From NCBI GenBank assembly GCA_022496805.1, contig CM040085.1, forward strand, positions 33,323,811 through 33,387,810: 64,000 nt of DNA, written 5' to 3'. Positions 23,899 through 35,847 of the stretch are shown in pieces; position 1 is the first letter of the stretch, and the number at the start of each line of letters is the position of its first letter. The notes beneath the pieces were generated by a model that made no database searches, had not been told where the DNA came from, and saw only the letters and a list, made by a program, of their open reading frames with translations. The DNA comes from Pohlia nutans. Lineage: Eukaryota > Streptophyta > Bryopsida > Bryales > Mniaceae. A program made the translations under genes and the position numbers.

Positions 23899-26800
23899 AT
23901 GGCTAGCATTTCGGTTAGAGGTGACGAGGTCCCACTAGTTCTACCAGTAGGTGAAATTGGCTTTGTCAAAGTCACCTCTAACTTTCTCTACATTCGGTTC
24001 GGACTAGCAGAGAGCTCTATCATGGTCGAAGAAGAGGTCCTTGAGAAATTTGGACTAGTCAAAGAGGGCATTTTACAGTCTAGATGTACTGAGGACGAGG
24101 GTTACTACTGGCTCCTGCATCCTGGTCAGTACAAAGCATATGGTCTTACCCCGCAGCAACTCGCTGCATCTACTGAAATTATTGCCCCTGCCTCAGATAC
24201 TTCCACTGTAGAGTTGCCTCACGCACGTCGTGATAGGAGCCAATTTGCAGATCCAACTCGTTCCGTTGCAAATATTATGGTCAATCTCTGTAATGTGAAG
24301 CGCGAGACTTTAGACCCCATCATTGAGTTGTCCAGTGAATCTGAAGGGGAAACTCCATCACTGCCTTCCTAACTTCCAAACTTGAATGAACCAGCTCCTT
24401 TTGTTGCGACTCAACCTATTGTCCGCACCCCCGCTAATAGTCCATCTTCCTCCTCATTCTCCCTCCCTCCTCTGTATCCTAGTAGTTCACAAGATTGTCC
24501 TAGTGTTATGCAATGTCTGCGGAAGCTGTCCAGTGTTCCTGGCTCTCGGAATGAACTTGCTCACATAGACTTTGACTGCATAGAATATCACAAGGTGCAG
24601 TTCCTTCCCTCGCAGTTTGACGGGGATGTGGTCTTTGAGTTGCCACCGATTTGTGGACGTGTGCACTCTTCCGGAGCCCGGAGCATGGAGGGAATGGACA
24701 AGCGATATGACGGCCACACGTGGTGCCGCACGACGACGTCCAACATCCACAACCCCTTCGGTTTGAAGTTCAGGAGGTCGACGTGCGTTGGCCACTTGCG
24801 TTGCGACAACGAAGACTGTGACTATCTTGCTAGAGCGTATAAGAAGAATCAGACAGAGTGGACAGGTACAACTAACTTCCCGTTCGATGTTCGTCAAAGC
24901 CCTCCTCCGGATTCTTCCATTGTATGTAAAATCTGCAAGAAACCCTCATCTTGTCGTGACTCTTGCACAACGCGGGTGTATTACGTGCTCAACGTCAACA
25001 ACAGGTCTCGTGCATGTATCCATTTGGGCTATCACCGACATCCCGTCGCCGAAGGACAGTGCAGGGAATCTATGGAGACCATCACCGGCTTGATTGCATC
25101 GGAGGTGGCGAAGACTCCCTCCGCCAAGAACTCGGCCATCGCTCTTGCAGCTAGCAAGGAGTTCCTCGAGACGTTTCTTGTCCACAGTGGGCCTGGCCCA
25201 AAAGAGATGCTGCGAGGACAGGAATTGGACAAGGTGATGGACAAGTTTCGCATGCTCAATTCTCCTAACGTTCGGAACATGATCGCCACCTTCCGCGCTC
25301 AGGGCAAAGGCAAAGGCAAGATCGATCAAATTCTAGAGATGAAGCGGCATGCGAAAATCGAGTTCATACAGGACAGTGTATTCCCGGGCCAAGGCCAGGA
25401 AAAGGAATATCTCTTCAAAATGCTCGTGCATGGCCCCGAGAGTGGTGTCGACCTCGTGAGAAGGATGCAACCTGGAGGTGACCTCCAAAATTGCTTCGTG
25501 ATGTTCGATCATGTGAAAAGAGTGAAGCCATGGACCACCATTGCCTGCCATGTTTATGACTCCACCTACTGCAAGGTGATGACCATCGCTGTCTGCGATA
25601 TGCAAACCGAAGGCACTGAGGGACAGCTTATATTTTGGCGTTGTCTGAACAAAGTGATGGACAACAACGGCGTACCAAATCCAAACTTCAAAGGTTTCAT
25701 GTGCGACAGCGCACAAGCAAACTTCAATGCAGTTCGCATTGTCTATGGCTCGGGCAATCCTGCCGTGCCTATGGTAGACCGTGAAAGGACATGTCTATTC
25801 CACTGGGCAATGAGCTTGCATAAGCACATTGAGAAGCTGATCGCCAAGCACTTCCAGAATCAACACATCAAGCTTTGCAAACAATATAAAGATGCCCGAA
25901 CATTGGACGAAGCTGACAGGATGTACCTTGAGTTGAGAGCATGGTGGTACTCTTCCGGTGCTGCTTCAGAAGATGCGATTCGAGAGCTTGAAGACTGGCT
26001 TGCCTTTTGGCATTTTTGCTACCGTCAATGGGGTGGTTTTATGGAAACGGTAAAACATCAAATGCACTCTTTCACTTCACGTGGATGTTTAGAATATGTT
26101 GTAGTCCCTCGATGTCGATAGTCCTTCCCCCGTGATTGCCTGTATGTTGACGGGTTCAAGTATTGATCCCTCATGCCCGACGGTTGCTTGGACACCTACC
26201 ACTATATATAAATCTAGATGAACAAAGAGCACTTAGAAAATAGTCGTCGGCCCCGACGGCTATTTTTCTTATAATTTTTTTTTTTGATTTTTTGCAAATC
26301 ATAGTAAAAAAATCAGAAATTCAAATTTTTTTTTTCTTTCCTTCGAACGTGATTATATATACATCTATCACCCCAACGTAATTAGTATTAGAGGTTTAGG
26401 TAATCGTGAAATTTAAATTGTTTAGTGCAATATGATAAATTGGGTGATGCAATTTCTGCAGAATCTGACCGCAGATGAACTAGCAGACATCCCAACATGC
26501 AACCTTGCAGAGACCGTTCACAACAAGTGGATGCAAGCCTCTGGGAAGCGTGGCTCGGACCTCTTTGTTGCCACCACCGATGATTGGGCCCGTGCTTTCA
26601 TGCAAATGACCAACTATAGAACATTTCTATGTGGAGGTCCGTCTGGAACTGGTCCGTCCAAGCACGATCTAAAACTGAAGAGGACTATGTCATCCCATGA
26701 CTGCAAGAAGATCGCCGAAGCAATTAACAACATACCTGGGGCTGTGGAGGTTTCTACACGAGTTCCACACTTGGAAGGGGAAGAGGTGTTTGGCTCGACC

Positions 26801-27841
26801 AAGAGAAAGCTCGACATGCCAGTGGGTTGCGAGGGAGATTCTCATCGCCCTGACAAAGTGAACTTCTCGCATCCACGTGTCCAAACACGATCTGCCTCTG
26901 CTCGAATGAACTTGGAGCAATCACCAAGATCTACTTCTCCGGTTCCATTCACAACTAGGATGTTGGAGACTGACTGTGACACCTCGAAATGGCACATTGC
27001 AAGGATATCACACAAGTCCAGAAAGCAGTGTCACGCAGTACAAGCGGGGAATGGCAACAAGTGCAAGATGTTGATTGTGAAGGGCGGTAAGGCCATAGCT
27101 GCCCCAACCTACCGAGGCACTAGGACGGAGTACAAAGGGACTAAACCTCAGACGGGTGATTTCTGGTTCTGTCCTGACCAAATCGCACGATGCGTGATGG
27201 GACCAAAGCGCTTCTTTGTCATAGACCGTCCGGAAATCCCTGACGTTTGGTCCGTCCTCTCTGGTACAAACCTAACGCGTTCGGAGATACTAGAGCTCCA
27301 GGAGGCCGGGTTTCGTCTGCAGTCCACTACAGCACTTTCACCTCGACGCCTTTTCACGACCTCCAAGGTGTTTGAGCCGGTGCTTTGGACTCACCCGAGG
27401 CCATTGCATGCTGACAGAGTCCTGTCATCTCGAAACGGCAAAAACGTGCGTAGGAACACCAAGGCGCCCACGGAGGCTCACCGGAATCAATGGGAGAGTG
27501 CACGAAACGTTAAGGCGAATATTACGCGCGTCAACCTACTCCCCTATCCCGGGCTTGGTGCCATCATCGTGCTCCAGTCCGGAGTGGAGCCTGATGATAA
27601 TTTGTACAATATCACATTGTGCAATTTTCCGTCATGTACGTGCCCACATTACGCGAGCATAAACTCTGCAGCTGTGGGGAGGCGTGGCCAGTACGTCAAC
27701 TACAAACACCTCTACTATGTCTTTCGATACTTTTGCAAGCTGGACTATAAAGTTGACACATACATCCATGCTCCTACTCTCAGCTTGGATGAGGTCAAAA
27801 ATATTCTTCTGGCTGCTGGGATCATCAAGACCGAGGATTGA
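23899..27841 (+). CDS. Mutator-like transposase with GCM/WRKY-like zinc region and SWIM-like end (one nonsense codon)
   Basis: Two coding exons, 23899-26049 and 26462-27841, with a phase-0 GT-AG intron (donor ACG|GTAAAA, acceptor CTGCAG|AAT), about 1,176 codons. The TAA at 24370-24372 interrupts the frame early; the same frame resumes, and its first later Met is at 24508. A Cys/His-rich region follows (CVGHLRCDNEDC, CKICKKPSSC, HLGYHRHP), like the WRKY-GCM1 zinc fold known in MULE transposases. Candidate catalytic Asp residues are at 25507 (VMFDHVKR) and 25705 (FMCDSAQANF), 66 residues apart, with Glu candidates in RELEDW. NLAETVHNKW starts exon 2 coding. Near the C-terminus CTCPHY and YKHLYYVF resemble a SWIM finger with the usual CxH cysteine replaced by Tyr. 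It should act on the GAGCC-rich ends of this element. The superfamily call rests on motif layout only. Confidence 0.65.
24370..24372 (+). other. In-frame TAA within the transposase gene
   Basis: The codons before and after stay in one frame (PSLPS, stop, LPNLNEP). This is either a nonsense mutation of CAA or the end of a separate short 157-codon ORF that abuts the transposase. Confidence 0.7.
26050..26461 (+). other. Transposase intron with a GTCGG palindrome
   Basis: The intron contains an AT-framed hairpin at about 26238-26268. Its core CGTCGGCCCCGACGGC (26245-26260) also occurs in the satellite at 19786-19801 in the other gene's intron. Confidence 0.6.
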
Positions 27842-28138
27842 AGAACGAGGACCAATCAGTGTTTAGACAGGGAGACTATCACTAGAAGCAATAGCTTACT
27901 ACTTTGAATAGCTGATGCCCTATTTCAAATTGGTTGAAGTTTGACCATTATAACTATGTATTAGAACAAAATCAAAAAATAAAATACTACATATAGATCC
28001 ACAAGCTCTCTTTCCATTCTTTGTCTATTTTAAAGAAGCTCACCGGATGAGGTTGAATTTCACCCATGTACCCTATAATTTCCATTTATTTTCCCTAATC
28101 TTTTAACATTGAACTACACTAAGTACTAACCCACGGTT

Positions 28139-28319
28139 ATAGGTCCAACGGTCATAGGGTACCAAAATTTACTATTATTAGTAATTGCTCTAAAAATAGA
28201 ACCAGATTTCCTAAAATTAGAGTCATTTTCTAAATTCAGATGGATCCTAGGCTCTAGGCTCTCCAAATCCCCGCTCTCCGCTCTTGGGCTCTCCTCTCTA
28301 GGCTCGCACGCTAGCGTCG
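28139..28319 (-). repeat. Right terminal inverted repeat with GAGCC array
   Basis: On the plus strand the stretch reads GGCTCT/GGGCTC repeats and ends GGCTCGCACGCTAGCGTCG. This is the inverse of the left end at 13143. Confidence 0.75.
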
Positions 28320-28331
28320 TTGTTGCAACAC
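28320..28331. repeat. Right target-site duplication of the 15 kb element
   Basis: TTGTTGCAACAC, identical to 13131-13142. Confidence 0.75.
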
Positions 28332-28662
28332 TAACTTCAATCTACCTTCACTTTGTTGAAATTTCATAATAATTAAATAAACAAATGACCTTTGCCTTCA
28401 ATAAATTAACTATGTCAAGGCCACTATCATATCCCTTACAAAAAGATGCTCGAACATTGTGGTGAGCAAGGGAGACTTCGGGGGTGCCATCCCAAACCTT
28501 GCAAGAGGAAAGAGGCGAAACCAAGAGGTGTCTTAAACAAACAATACGCAATGACTCTTCAAACGGAACTCGGTGTAGGACTCGACGTTCGTTATGATTA
28601 GCTCAATGAAATGAGGCATATTATATGTCATAAGAACGGTAATGGCCATTCAATTTGACACA

Positions 28663-28745
28663 CTAACCCCTAAATGCTTACAACCGGGCTCTATATATTT
28701 GCAAAATTGCAAAGATGCATTATAAAATGCAACTAAGAGATAACA
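28663..28745 (+). mobile_element. Truncated family-A MITE end
   Basis: The stretch begins CTAACCCCTAAATGCTTAC and contains AAAGATGCATTATAAAATGC, then departs from the family. The TTAA has mutated to CTAA. Confidence 0.65.
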
Positions 28746-30514
28746 AAAACTTGAATTTCGTTTATTTTTAAAATTGCAAGATTGACTATTTTTAAACTAT
28801 TACAAATTATGAATAGATTAAGACACTATAACATCACTGCCACAGTGTATGGGAGAAGACATTAATAATTTTTTCTTATTTCCCTTTTTCAAATTTCTTT
28901 TTTTGTGTGCCAAAAAGTACATAAGGTTGCGTGGCTCCTTCCTCCATCCTTCAAAACAACATTCGACAGCCGCATACCTTCAACCCCTCCGCCACGCCCA
29001 ATTCTCTCTCTCTATATATATATATATTAAGGGTTTTGGGGTTGAGGGTCCACGCGCACGGACCACAAGAGAACATAAATATATTCTCCCATGCTCCCAT
29101 GGCCGCCTTATATACTCATGAGGCGGCTATGAGAGGGTATGGGAGAAAAGTAGATAGATAGATAGATGTTTTATGATTTTTTGTTTTATTTTTTGTACAG
29201 GTGGTAGAGGGTGCATGGTCTTGCTTTCTTTTTCCTCCTTTCCTTAGAGCATTTGGAAGCCCCATTGGAGTTGACAATGATGTTGTTCATGTGAAATCCC
29301 ATGGACTCTATATAGGGAAGTGAATCGCTCGGCTCGTTGTTCTCACAAGTTTATTCCAAGAGGTTGGACAATCTATTTTGATAACAGAGTAAAGAAATGC
29401 CATGGTGGAGTTGCTATTTGGAGGGAGGAAGCAACAACTACAACAATGGCGCTATTCAATTACGTGTGAATGAAGCAAATCACTATTCCAAATGAAGCAA
29501 AATCGCACATACTTGAATATGTTGCAATACAGATCGAAGGCATGGGTGACTAGAGGTTGCAGAATGAATAAGATGCTTACTAGAGTAGATGAGTACATTA
29601 CTATATAGTATGTGGTTTTTTTATTTTAGTTGTCAAGGTATTAATTTAAAAGTTTGTATTATTCTTATAAATTGTAAACTTGCAAAGTTTTTTTGTGTAC
29701 TAAAAAGCATATCTAAAACATATTCGTCTATTTGTGACCTACTTCCAAGTGCTTACAATATTTTTATATGGTTTTGCAAGATGTGTACTTAACCTGTTGT
29801 TTGAGAACTCCAACCTCCTGTATTTTTCTAACATACTATGTGTCAAGATCAATTTCAAACGAGAGTTTTGTTGCATATAGAATCCAATTCAAAAATATTC
29901 AAAGCACGAGTAATGGCTTTTAAAAAAAAAAACACTCGACAATTTCCAAGAATTTGCAATTTATCCCTTTTGCAACCAAATTTGTAGGAGAAAAAAATTG
30001 GCTAAATTTTTCATGCAATTACTACCGGTCTGAATTTTTAGTGCCCCTGGCTCAAGGAAGTCACTTAGTGTAAATTTTGGGTACATATGAGCGAATAAAG
30101 GGTATTTAATGGAGGTTATGAAATGATTGGAATACTCTATTGTTTATAGTATATATTAGGGTATATTTCATATATATTCTATGAATATTCCTAAAATATC
30201 TCCAAGTTGGTTTTAAAACACCCTATATTACTTCTATAAATTTATGATTTTTATCTCAAATGAATAAAAGACACCCTGTATTTGTTCCCACTCCACTTGC
30301 GTAAAGCACAGAGCATTCTCCACTCTTATCTCACATCTTACTTGTCAACCAATGCAAGAGAGTTGTACATGACAATAAGCCGAATTTTAAAAAATTAAAA
30401 GAGAAAATTGCCGAAAGTATTAATATACTATTTTTAGATGCCGAACCTACTTTTTGAACTTTAATTAAATATTAGGCAACAAGTTGCCGAATCTGCTAGT
30501 AAACTACGGTAACA
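28746..30514. other. Intergenic DNA with small hairpins, no gene supported
   Basis: Short open frames exist, but none has a coding look. Notable words are a CT/TA run at 29005-29029, a CTCCCATGGCCGCC hairpin against GGCGGCTATGAGAG at 29094-29140, and a GATA run near 29150. Confidence 0.4.
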
Positions 30515-30975
30515 ATATTTTGCCTAGTTTAAATCTTAAGGAGTGAGGCACATGCCACACCCCTCATGACGATATTTTGCCTAGTTTCAATCTTAAGGGG
30601 TGAGGCATATGCCATATCCCTTATAGCCCTATTTTGCCTAGTTTAAATCTTAAGGGGTGAGGCACATGCCACACCCTTCATGACGATATTTTGCCTAGTT
30701 TGAATCTTAAGAGGTGAGGCACATGCCACACCCCTTATAACAATATTTTGCCTAGTTTAAATCTTAAGGGGTGAGGCATATGCCACACCCCTTATAACAA
30801 TATTTTGCCTAGTTTAAATCTTAAGGGGTGAGGCACATGCCACACCCCTTATAACAATATTTTTCCTAGTTTGAATCTTAAGGGGTGAGGCACATGCCAC
30901 ACCCCTTATGACAATTTTTGCCTTATTTAAATCTTAAAGGATGAGGCACATGCCACACCCCTCATGAGGATAGTT
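30515..30975. repeat. 57-bp tandem array, about eight copies
   Basis: The unit contains TTTTGCCTAGTTTAAATCTT, then AAGGGGTGAGGCACATGCC and ACACCCCTTA. Each unit holds an imperfect palindrome (AGGGGTG...GGCA/TGCC...CACCCCT). Copies differ by a few bases. No coding reading. Confidence 0.9.
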
Positions 30976-31800
30976 AATTTTGTTCGCATTTAAGTAATTA
31001 AGGCATAAAGTTACATCATCTATTTTTGATTATTGTTGAATTACATAAAACTTTTTTTTTAACATGTTCTTACAATCATCTTGTTCTTTTTGTATGACCA
31101 GGCATTGTTTTATCTTAAAACAAATCATAGGGATTGAAACTTAGGCATTCCTTTTTTTCTGGCAAAAGTGCTCTCTCTAAGTCAACAAGCTTGTGAGAAC
31201 GATATTACAAACGTTCTATGATATCAACCAAGAATGCCAAGAGGATTACAAGATGAAGAAGGGACGTTTCACAATCGGTACACGGATTGTATACACCGTG
31301 CTTGGGAACCCTCTCGAGAACCACATGGTTGTGTTCCAATTGATTCTATTTTTACTGCTTGAGAGAATACCGTTGGGACCCAAAATTTGATTACTGTTTT
31401 GGGTGTTAGAACCGAGAGAGAGTTAAAAATTCCAAATGGTGAAAAGTTTCATTTTGAATATCGCCTTAACCTTTTAGATTAAATTTGCCATATTAGCTCT
31501 ATATTGTACTTTATACTTGACAATTTATACAATACGATATTGATATATGATTTTGTCAAGGTTTCATGTGAATGAGATTTTTTTATGACTGAAAATTTCT
31601 TGCTATTAAGTGTGTATTTAAATACCCAAACTTTGTCATATGCAATGATGTTTTCTCAATATTAGACGTGGATAATTATAAAATGATCATATTTTCAATG
31701 AAATTTATAAATTTCCAAAAAATTGTTCATGTGCACTTTTACATATTGAAGTGCACTTTTAACAAAACCCTTGTTTCTCATAGTTATCTAAATTCTTGAT
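30976..31800. other. AT-rich DNA, no gene supported
   Basis: Nothing recognisable beyond low-complexity AT-rich sequence. A 65-codon open stretch near 31193 lacks any family signal. Confidence 0.35.
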
Positions 31801-31872
31801 AGTGGACTTCCATAGGATGCTCGGAAGCCAAGTGTATGATTATATGACCAAGTGCAAAAACAGGGAATTGAA
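31801..31872 (-). mobile_element. Fragment of the palindrome terminus
   Basis: The segment GATTATATGACCAAGTGCAA followed by CAGGGAATTG matches the right end of the palindrome at 9874-9908. It shows that this terminus exists elsewhere as a mobile-element end. Confidence 0.55.
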
Positions 31873-32215
31873 TGTTCTATACGATTCGATATATGATTGT
31901 GATCATCAATATTTTGGTTTAAAATTTGAAAAATAAAATTCAAAATTATTTTGTAATTCGATTATGAATAAGATATTGACAATATGTGAATGAATTTTTT
32001 TGTGATGGGTTGAAATGTAATACTCTAAGTGTAGTGATTTTTGGAGATTTATTGGTTGCTTAATTTTTATGCGTTGATGTTTTCAAGAGCACTTTTGATT
32101 ATTTTTGAACTAAGATCTTAGAAATTTTTGGTGAAATACAGTGGCATGAAATGAAGCATAAAAGTTTCAAAAACCATCCGCTTTCTAATCAGATCACACA
32201 TGCATGAAGCTATTT
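31873..32215 (+). mobile_element. Internal fragment of a family-A MITE
   Basis: The stretch matches the middle of 46161-46881 (GATATTGACAATATG, GTAATACTCTAAGTG, ACACATGCATGAAGC) but lacks both TTAA ends. Confidence 0.65.
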
Positions 32216-32488
32216 TGTTATAGAATTTTGCTCTGAATTTGATTTCGCCATCTCCAACTTCCCAAATTCGCACATATAAAAGTTTACATACAAAAAATAC
32301 GTGTAAACCCGCTGAAAGGAAGCCAGGTGTAAGTGTAATGGATGCTGCCCTCTGGATGTATGTTGACAATGTACACACACAAGACTTTGTCATTTTGTGC
32401 ACCGGTTTGGATGTTTAGCGGAAAGAAAAGCCAAATGTCAGCACGTGGGAGAGAAAGAGACAAACGTAAAGAAACTTAGAGTATTATG

Positions 32489-32500
32489 TATGGAATTGTA
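32489..32500. repeat. Left target-site duplication of the LINE
   Basis: TATGGAATTGTA, the same 12 bases as at 44319-44330. The first two could belong to the (TATC)n tail, so the duplication is 10-12 bp. Confidence 0.85.
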
Positions 32501-34119
32501 CTTCTGTAGTTGCACATTCGTCATTCGGGTCAAGAAAGGCAAGGGAGAATGGAACGCTGCTGAAATTTGCTAGTGGTATGGCGAGATCTGTGTGGTAGTG
32601 CGGTGTAGATCGGCGCCTGAGAGACGTTAGGAGTGATTTTCCTTACCGTTGAACTAGCCCCGATTACCATTGTCGATCTAACTTATAGTAGATCTGCATT
32701 CTTGCTTAGGGTGGACAGATTGTGTGCCAGGCAAGGAGTGATCACCGTTACCCCAAGCACACAACTCGAGAGTGTTGACGGCATTGCGATCGGAGCATCG
32801 GAGTGGGAGGAGTGTGATCTTTAACTGAGCGTGTTGGGAGATCCAGGCCAGGGAGCGCCTGTAACTGCCTCCATCGCCCCGCAGCAACAATCGCAAGGTC
32901 GCCACCGATCGTGCAGCCCCTTGACCCTGTAGCAAGCGCCTCCACCAGGAAGATCCGCCAGCCACGACGAACACAACAACACAACATTGAGCTCCACGGC
33001 CCGAGTGATTGCAGTGATCCAGAAGGGAAAAAAGTGCCGGAGACGACGCTTTCAGCCCACCAAACTTGTCAGCCTTCTCACCTCTACTTCATCTGCTGCA
33101 TACTAGTACCCAACTCCCTGCATATTGAATTTAGATCTTCCTGCAACTCTCATTTTCGCCCTCTAGATTCATACTACGTAGGTCAACTTTCTATCACGTG
33201 TTACGCCCTTAGTATTAGGCGCCTGTACCAAGTCTCTGGAATCCGAGTTACCCCTTATAAGTGCATTGACACTAGTTGGAAGCCCACACGTTCAATTGCT
33301 AGTACACCAATCACAGGGAGTGTCTACCTGTGGCACCAAAAGCACTATTACAAACGAAAGAAGACAAACTTGGAAGCAATCTGTTTGCTCATATGCCACC
33401 ATTCACAGCAATTTAATTGCTCACGCATAGTGCTTCATCAACATCAAGCTGTAACCGGCCATATCAGTAAGCCAAGAGCAACAGTAGCCTCACCAAGCCA
33501 AGATCGTCACGTCACCAACGTGCACCACACCATCTCAAGAACAGCAGAGACCGTCCACATTGCAAACGAAGACAGCAGGGGACGCCAGTGCCGCAACAAC
33601 AAAGCCCACAACCTCAAGACCGAAGTAGCAGCAGATCAACATAATTCTAGATCGAGATCAGGGTCCTCACGAACGCAGCCCCCATCGAGCAGCAGAGCAG
33701 CAGAATTCAAGAGCCCAAGATCCAGCTCAAGAAGCTACAGCAGCGGACGAACAACAGAAGCCGAAGTGCCCAAGCTCAGTGTAAGCCGAAGTGACCAAAC
33801 TCAGTACAAGCCGAAGTGCCCAAGACGAAGTGCCCAAGCTCAGTGCAAGCCGAAGTACCCAAAACGAAGTGCCCAAGCTCAGGGCGGACAACAGAAGCCG
33901 AAGTGCAACAAACAGCAAAGTACCCAAGCCCCCACTGAACCAACAAGGAGAGCAGCACGATCCAAGGTGCAATCGCCACCAACAACACCGCAACACCTCT
34001 CAGGTAAGTATTTCTTAACCTCCTACATTTCCATTACTCAAAGCTATTACTCCTTGCCTTGCAATTTCTGGCCTTGGTGGTTGTGGGCCGCGAGGTGGGT
34101 GCAGGCCTTACAGAAAAAT
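32501..34119 (+). promoter_or_regulatory. LINE 5' UTR
   Basis: The frame is open into ORF1 but has no Met codon before 34120, so it is read as leader. It holds a repeat of GAAGTGCCCAAGCTCAG-like words at about 33765-33890. A GTAAGT donor (34004) and a GCAG acceptor (34104) could make a small intron, although a spliced intron should be lost in a retrocopy. Confidence 0.55.
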
Positions 34120-35847
34120 ATGGCATCAACACGAAGCAACAGGTTCAAATTCAGTCCCGAGAAACCGAACACTACACCGGAGACCATGGACATTGACACA
34201 CCAACCAACAGTCTCAAGCAGATAATAGCGGCGAAGGCAGCAAAACAAAAGGCGAATGACAATGGAGATGAGCGTGAGGAAGAGTCCCAAGAAGAGCAAC
34301 CACAGTCATCATCACCACTACCAATGTTTTGGTACGGCTTTCACACGATGGAGCTACTTGCCATAGACAACAAAGAAGAAGAGCTGCCCAGAGATGAGCC
34401 AGTAAGAGATATGACTACCAGAGGCATCCCACAACAAGAGGCGCAAACACTACGGGACGCAGTCATAGCCTACCCAAGAATCCCCCAACTATTGTACCCG
34501 TGCACGAGGCTTGACAACATCGAAGGGCAACATTACAACTTGACACAGGTACCATTTGACATTGCCACCAATCCTACCACGGGTCTCTCCCTTGATTTTC
34601 AAATTGGAATTCATTTTGACCTCCTCCCTTCTGAGCCTCTCCTTCATGATGTTGTCAAAAACATGGTCCTTAAGAGATTAGAGAGCATGAATATCCCTCT
34701 TGGTAATGATGTCATAGACCCTATTGCCATTCTTTGCAAAAGTGTAAAGAATGGTGGCCAAAAAGGAGTTTGGTCGGGCATCATTAAGCTCCACTTATTG
34801 AACCCGGAAATTGATGGGATAGCCCTCCTAAAGGGACTTAGAATTTTTGCCCTTCAGCTAGACCCCGAATCCTCCATCATCACGGTAGGCAAAGTCTGCA
34901 AAACCTACCATGCCATCTCTAGAAACCACAACCTCTCGGTGAAAATCAAGAGTGATAACCTATTTGGGAAACAAGCCCACAAACTCTTCAAAGAGATTGT
35001 GGAGAGTAGTTTCCGCCGCAAGCAAGAGTTTGAGGTTATAGAAGTCCAAAAAAATTCCTCCCAAAATCATGCCTATGTAGTAGCACCCACACCTCAACAA
35101 GCCAAAAAAATAGCAAACCACCATGTCTCATCCTACCAAGAGATCATCCCGGCCATCCCCAAGCAAGGTCCCTTCCTAACCAAAGAGCAAAGAGCCAAGA
35201 AAGATGCCCTAACCCTCACTCTCTCTCATCTTCCCCTCTTGATAAGCATAGAAGCCACGTCCATAGCTATCAAAGACATTATGGGAGAAAACAATGTAGT
35301 TTCCATATGGTATCACAAGGAAAGTGGTACCAAGCACAACGGGAGTGCCAACGTCCAATGCTTCAACCCTATTGTTTTTAGACAATTCCTCAACAAAATA
35401 GAGAGAATTGGGTCAAATTACGTGGAATTTTGACCCCATAGAAGAAGCCTAGAAGGTAGTGACAAACCCACAGATGAGGAAATTGCAAAGTTTGGTTTTG
35501 ACAACACAAACACTGCAATTGTCAACACCTTAGAAACCCTGAAAAACCAACAAACTAGCAAGAACACTATCACCAAAGATGAGATTGTCTCTATTGTGGA
35601 AAAAGCTGTAGAAAAAGGCAACAAGAAACTCAAAGGTGAACTCCAGATGGAATTGGTCCAATCTAAGGGAGAACTCCAAAAGGAAATTGTGCAATCTAGA
35701 GAACACGCGGAGAGAATTACAGATGACCTTAGAACTTACATGGAGGAAATTGAAGCATCCTTAGCCACAGCTCTCAACTCCATGAAGAAGATTACAAGAG
35801 GTAGAAAATCACTCCCCCCTCCAGGAGAACAGTCAAACGTGGATTGA
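34120..35847 (+). pseudogene. LINE ORF1 protein, interrupted by TGA
   Basis: The first Met is at 34120. The frame is open to a TGA at 35431-35433 and then continues in the same frame to a second stop at 35845-35847, about 575 codons in all. The N-terminal quarter is acidic and Gln/Glu-rich. The middle is mixed alpha/beta without a zinc knuckle I can recognise. After the TGA comes a Lys/Glu-rich probable coiled coil (KGELQ/KEIVQS repeats). ORF1 proteins of LINEs bind the element RNA and form trimers through coiled coils; here the coiled coil is C-terminal. The TGA precedes CCC in a context where TGG (Trp) is the simplest ancestor. No convincing homology is visible to me beyond position and composition. 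Confidence 0.6.

Larger units (their letters stand above)
13143..28319. mobile_element. 15.2 kb Mutator-like element with ParB/methyltransferase-like cargo
   Basis: The left tip reads CGGGAATGCTAGCATGTGAGCC; its counterpart, read inward from the right end, is CGACGCTAGCGTGCGAGCC. The inverted similarity extends over roughly 120-200 bp and includes GGACCTATAACCGTGG about 100 bp in on the left and 180 bp in on the right. Both ends hold clusters of GAGCC(T/C) repeats, candidate transposase-binding sites. Direct repeats of 12 bp flank it. Inside are a transposase gene (plus), a 157-aa unknown gene (plus), a large ParB/methyltransferase-like gene (minus) and an intronic satellite. Size, duplication length and transposase type point to the Mutator superfamily. 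The terminal repeats are imperfect, so the exact ends should be taken as plus or minus a few bases. Confidence 0.8.

Noticed and set aside
30515..30975. CRISPR-like regular repeats
   Set aside because: The repeats are contiguous tandem units without unique spacers, in a plant nuclear context.
34004..34104. Intron in the LINE leader
   Set aside because: GT-AG signals exist, but a spliced intron would not survive retrotransposition and no transcript evidence is available.
32911..34119. N-terminal extension of LINE ORF1
   Set aside because: The frame is open but contains no Met, is low-complexity, and lies in the leader; the first Met is at 34120.
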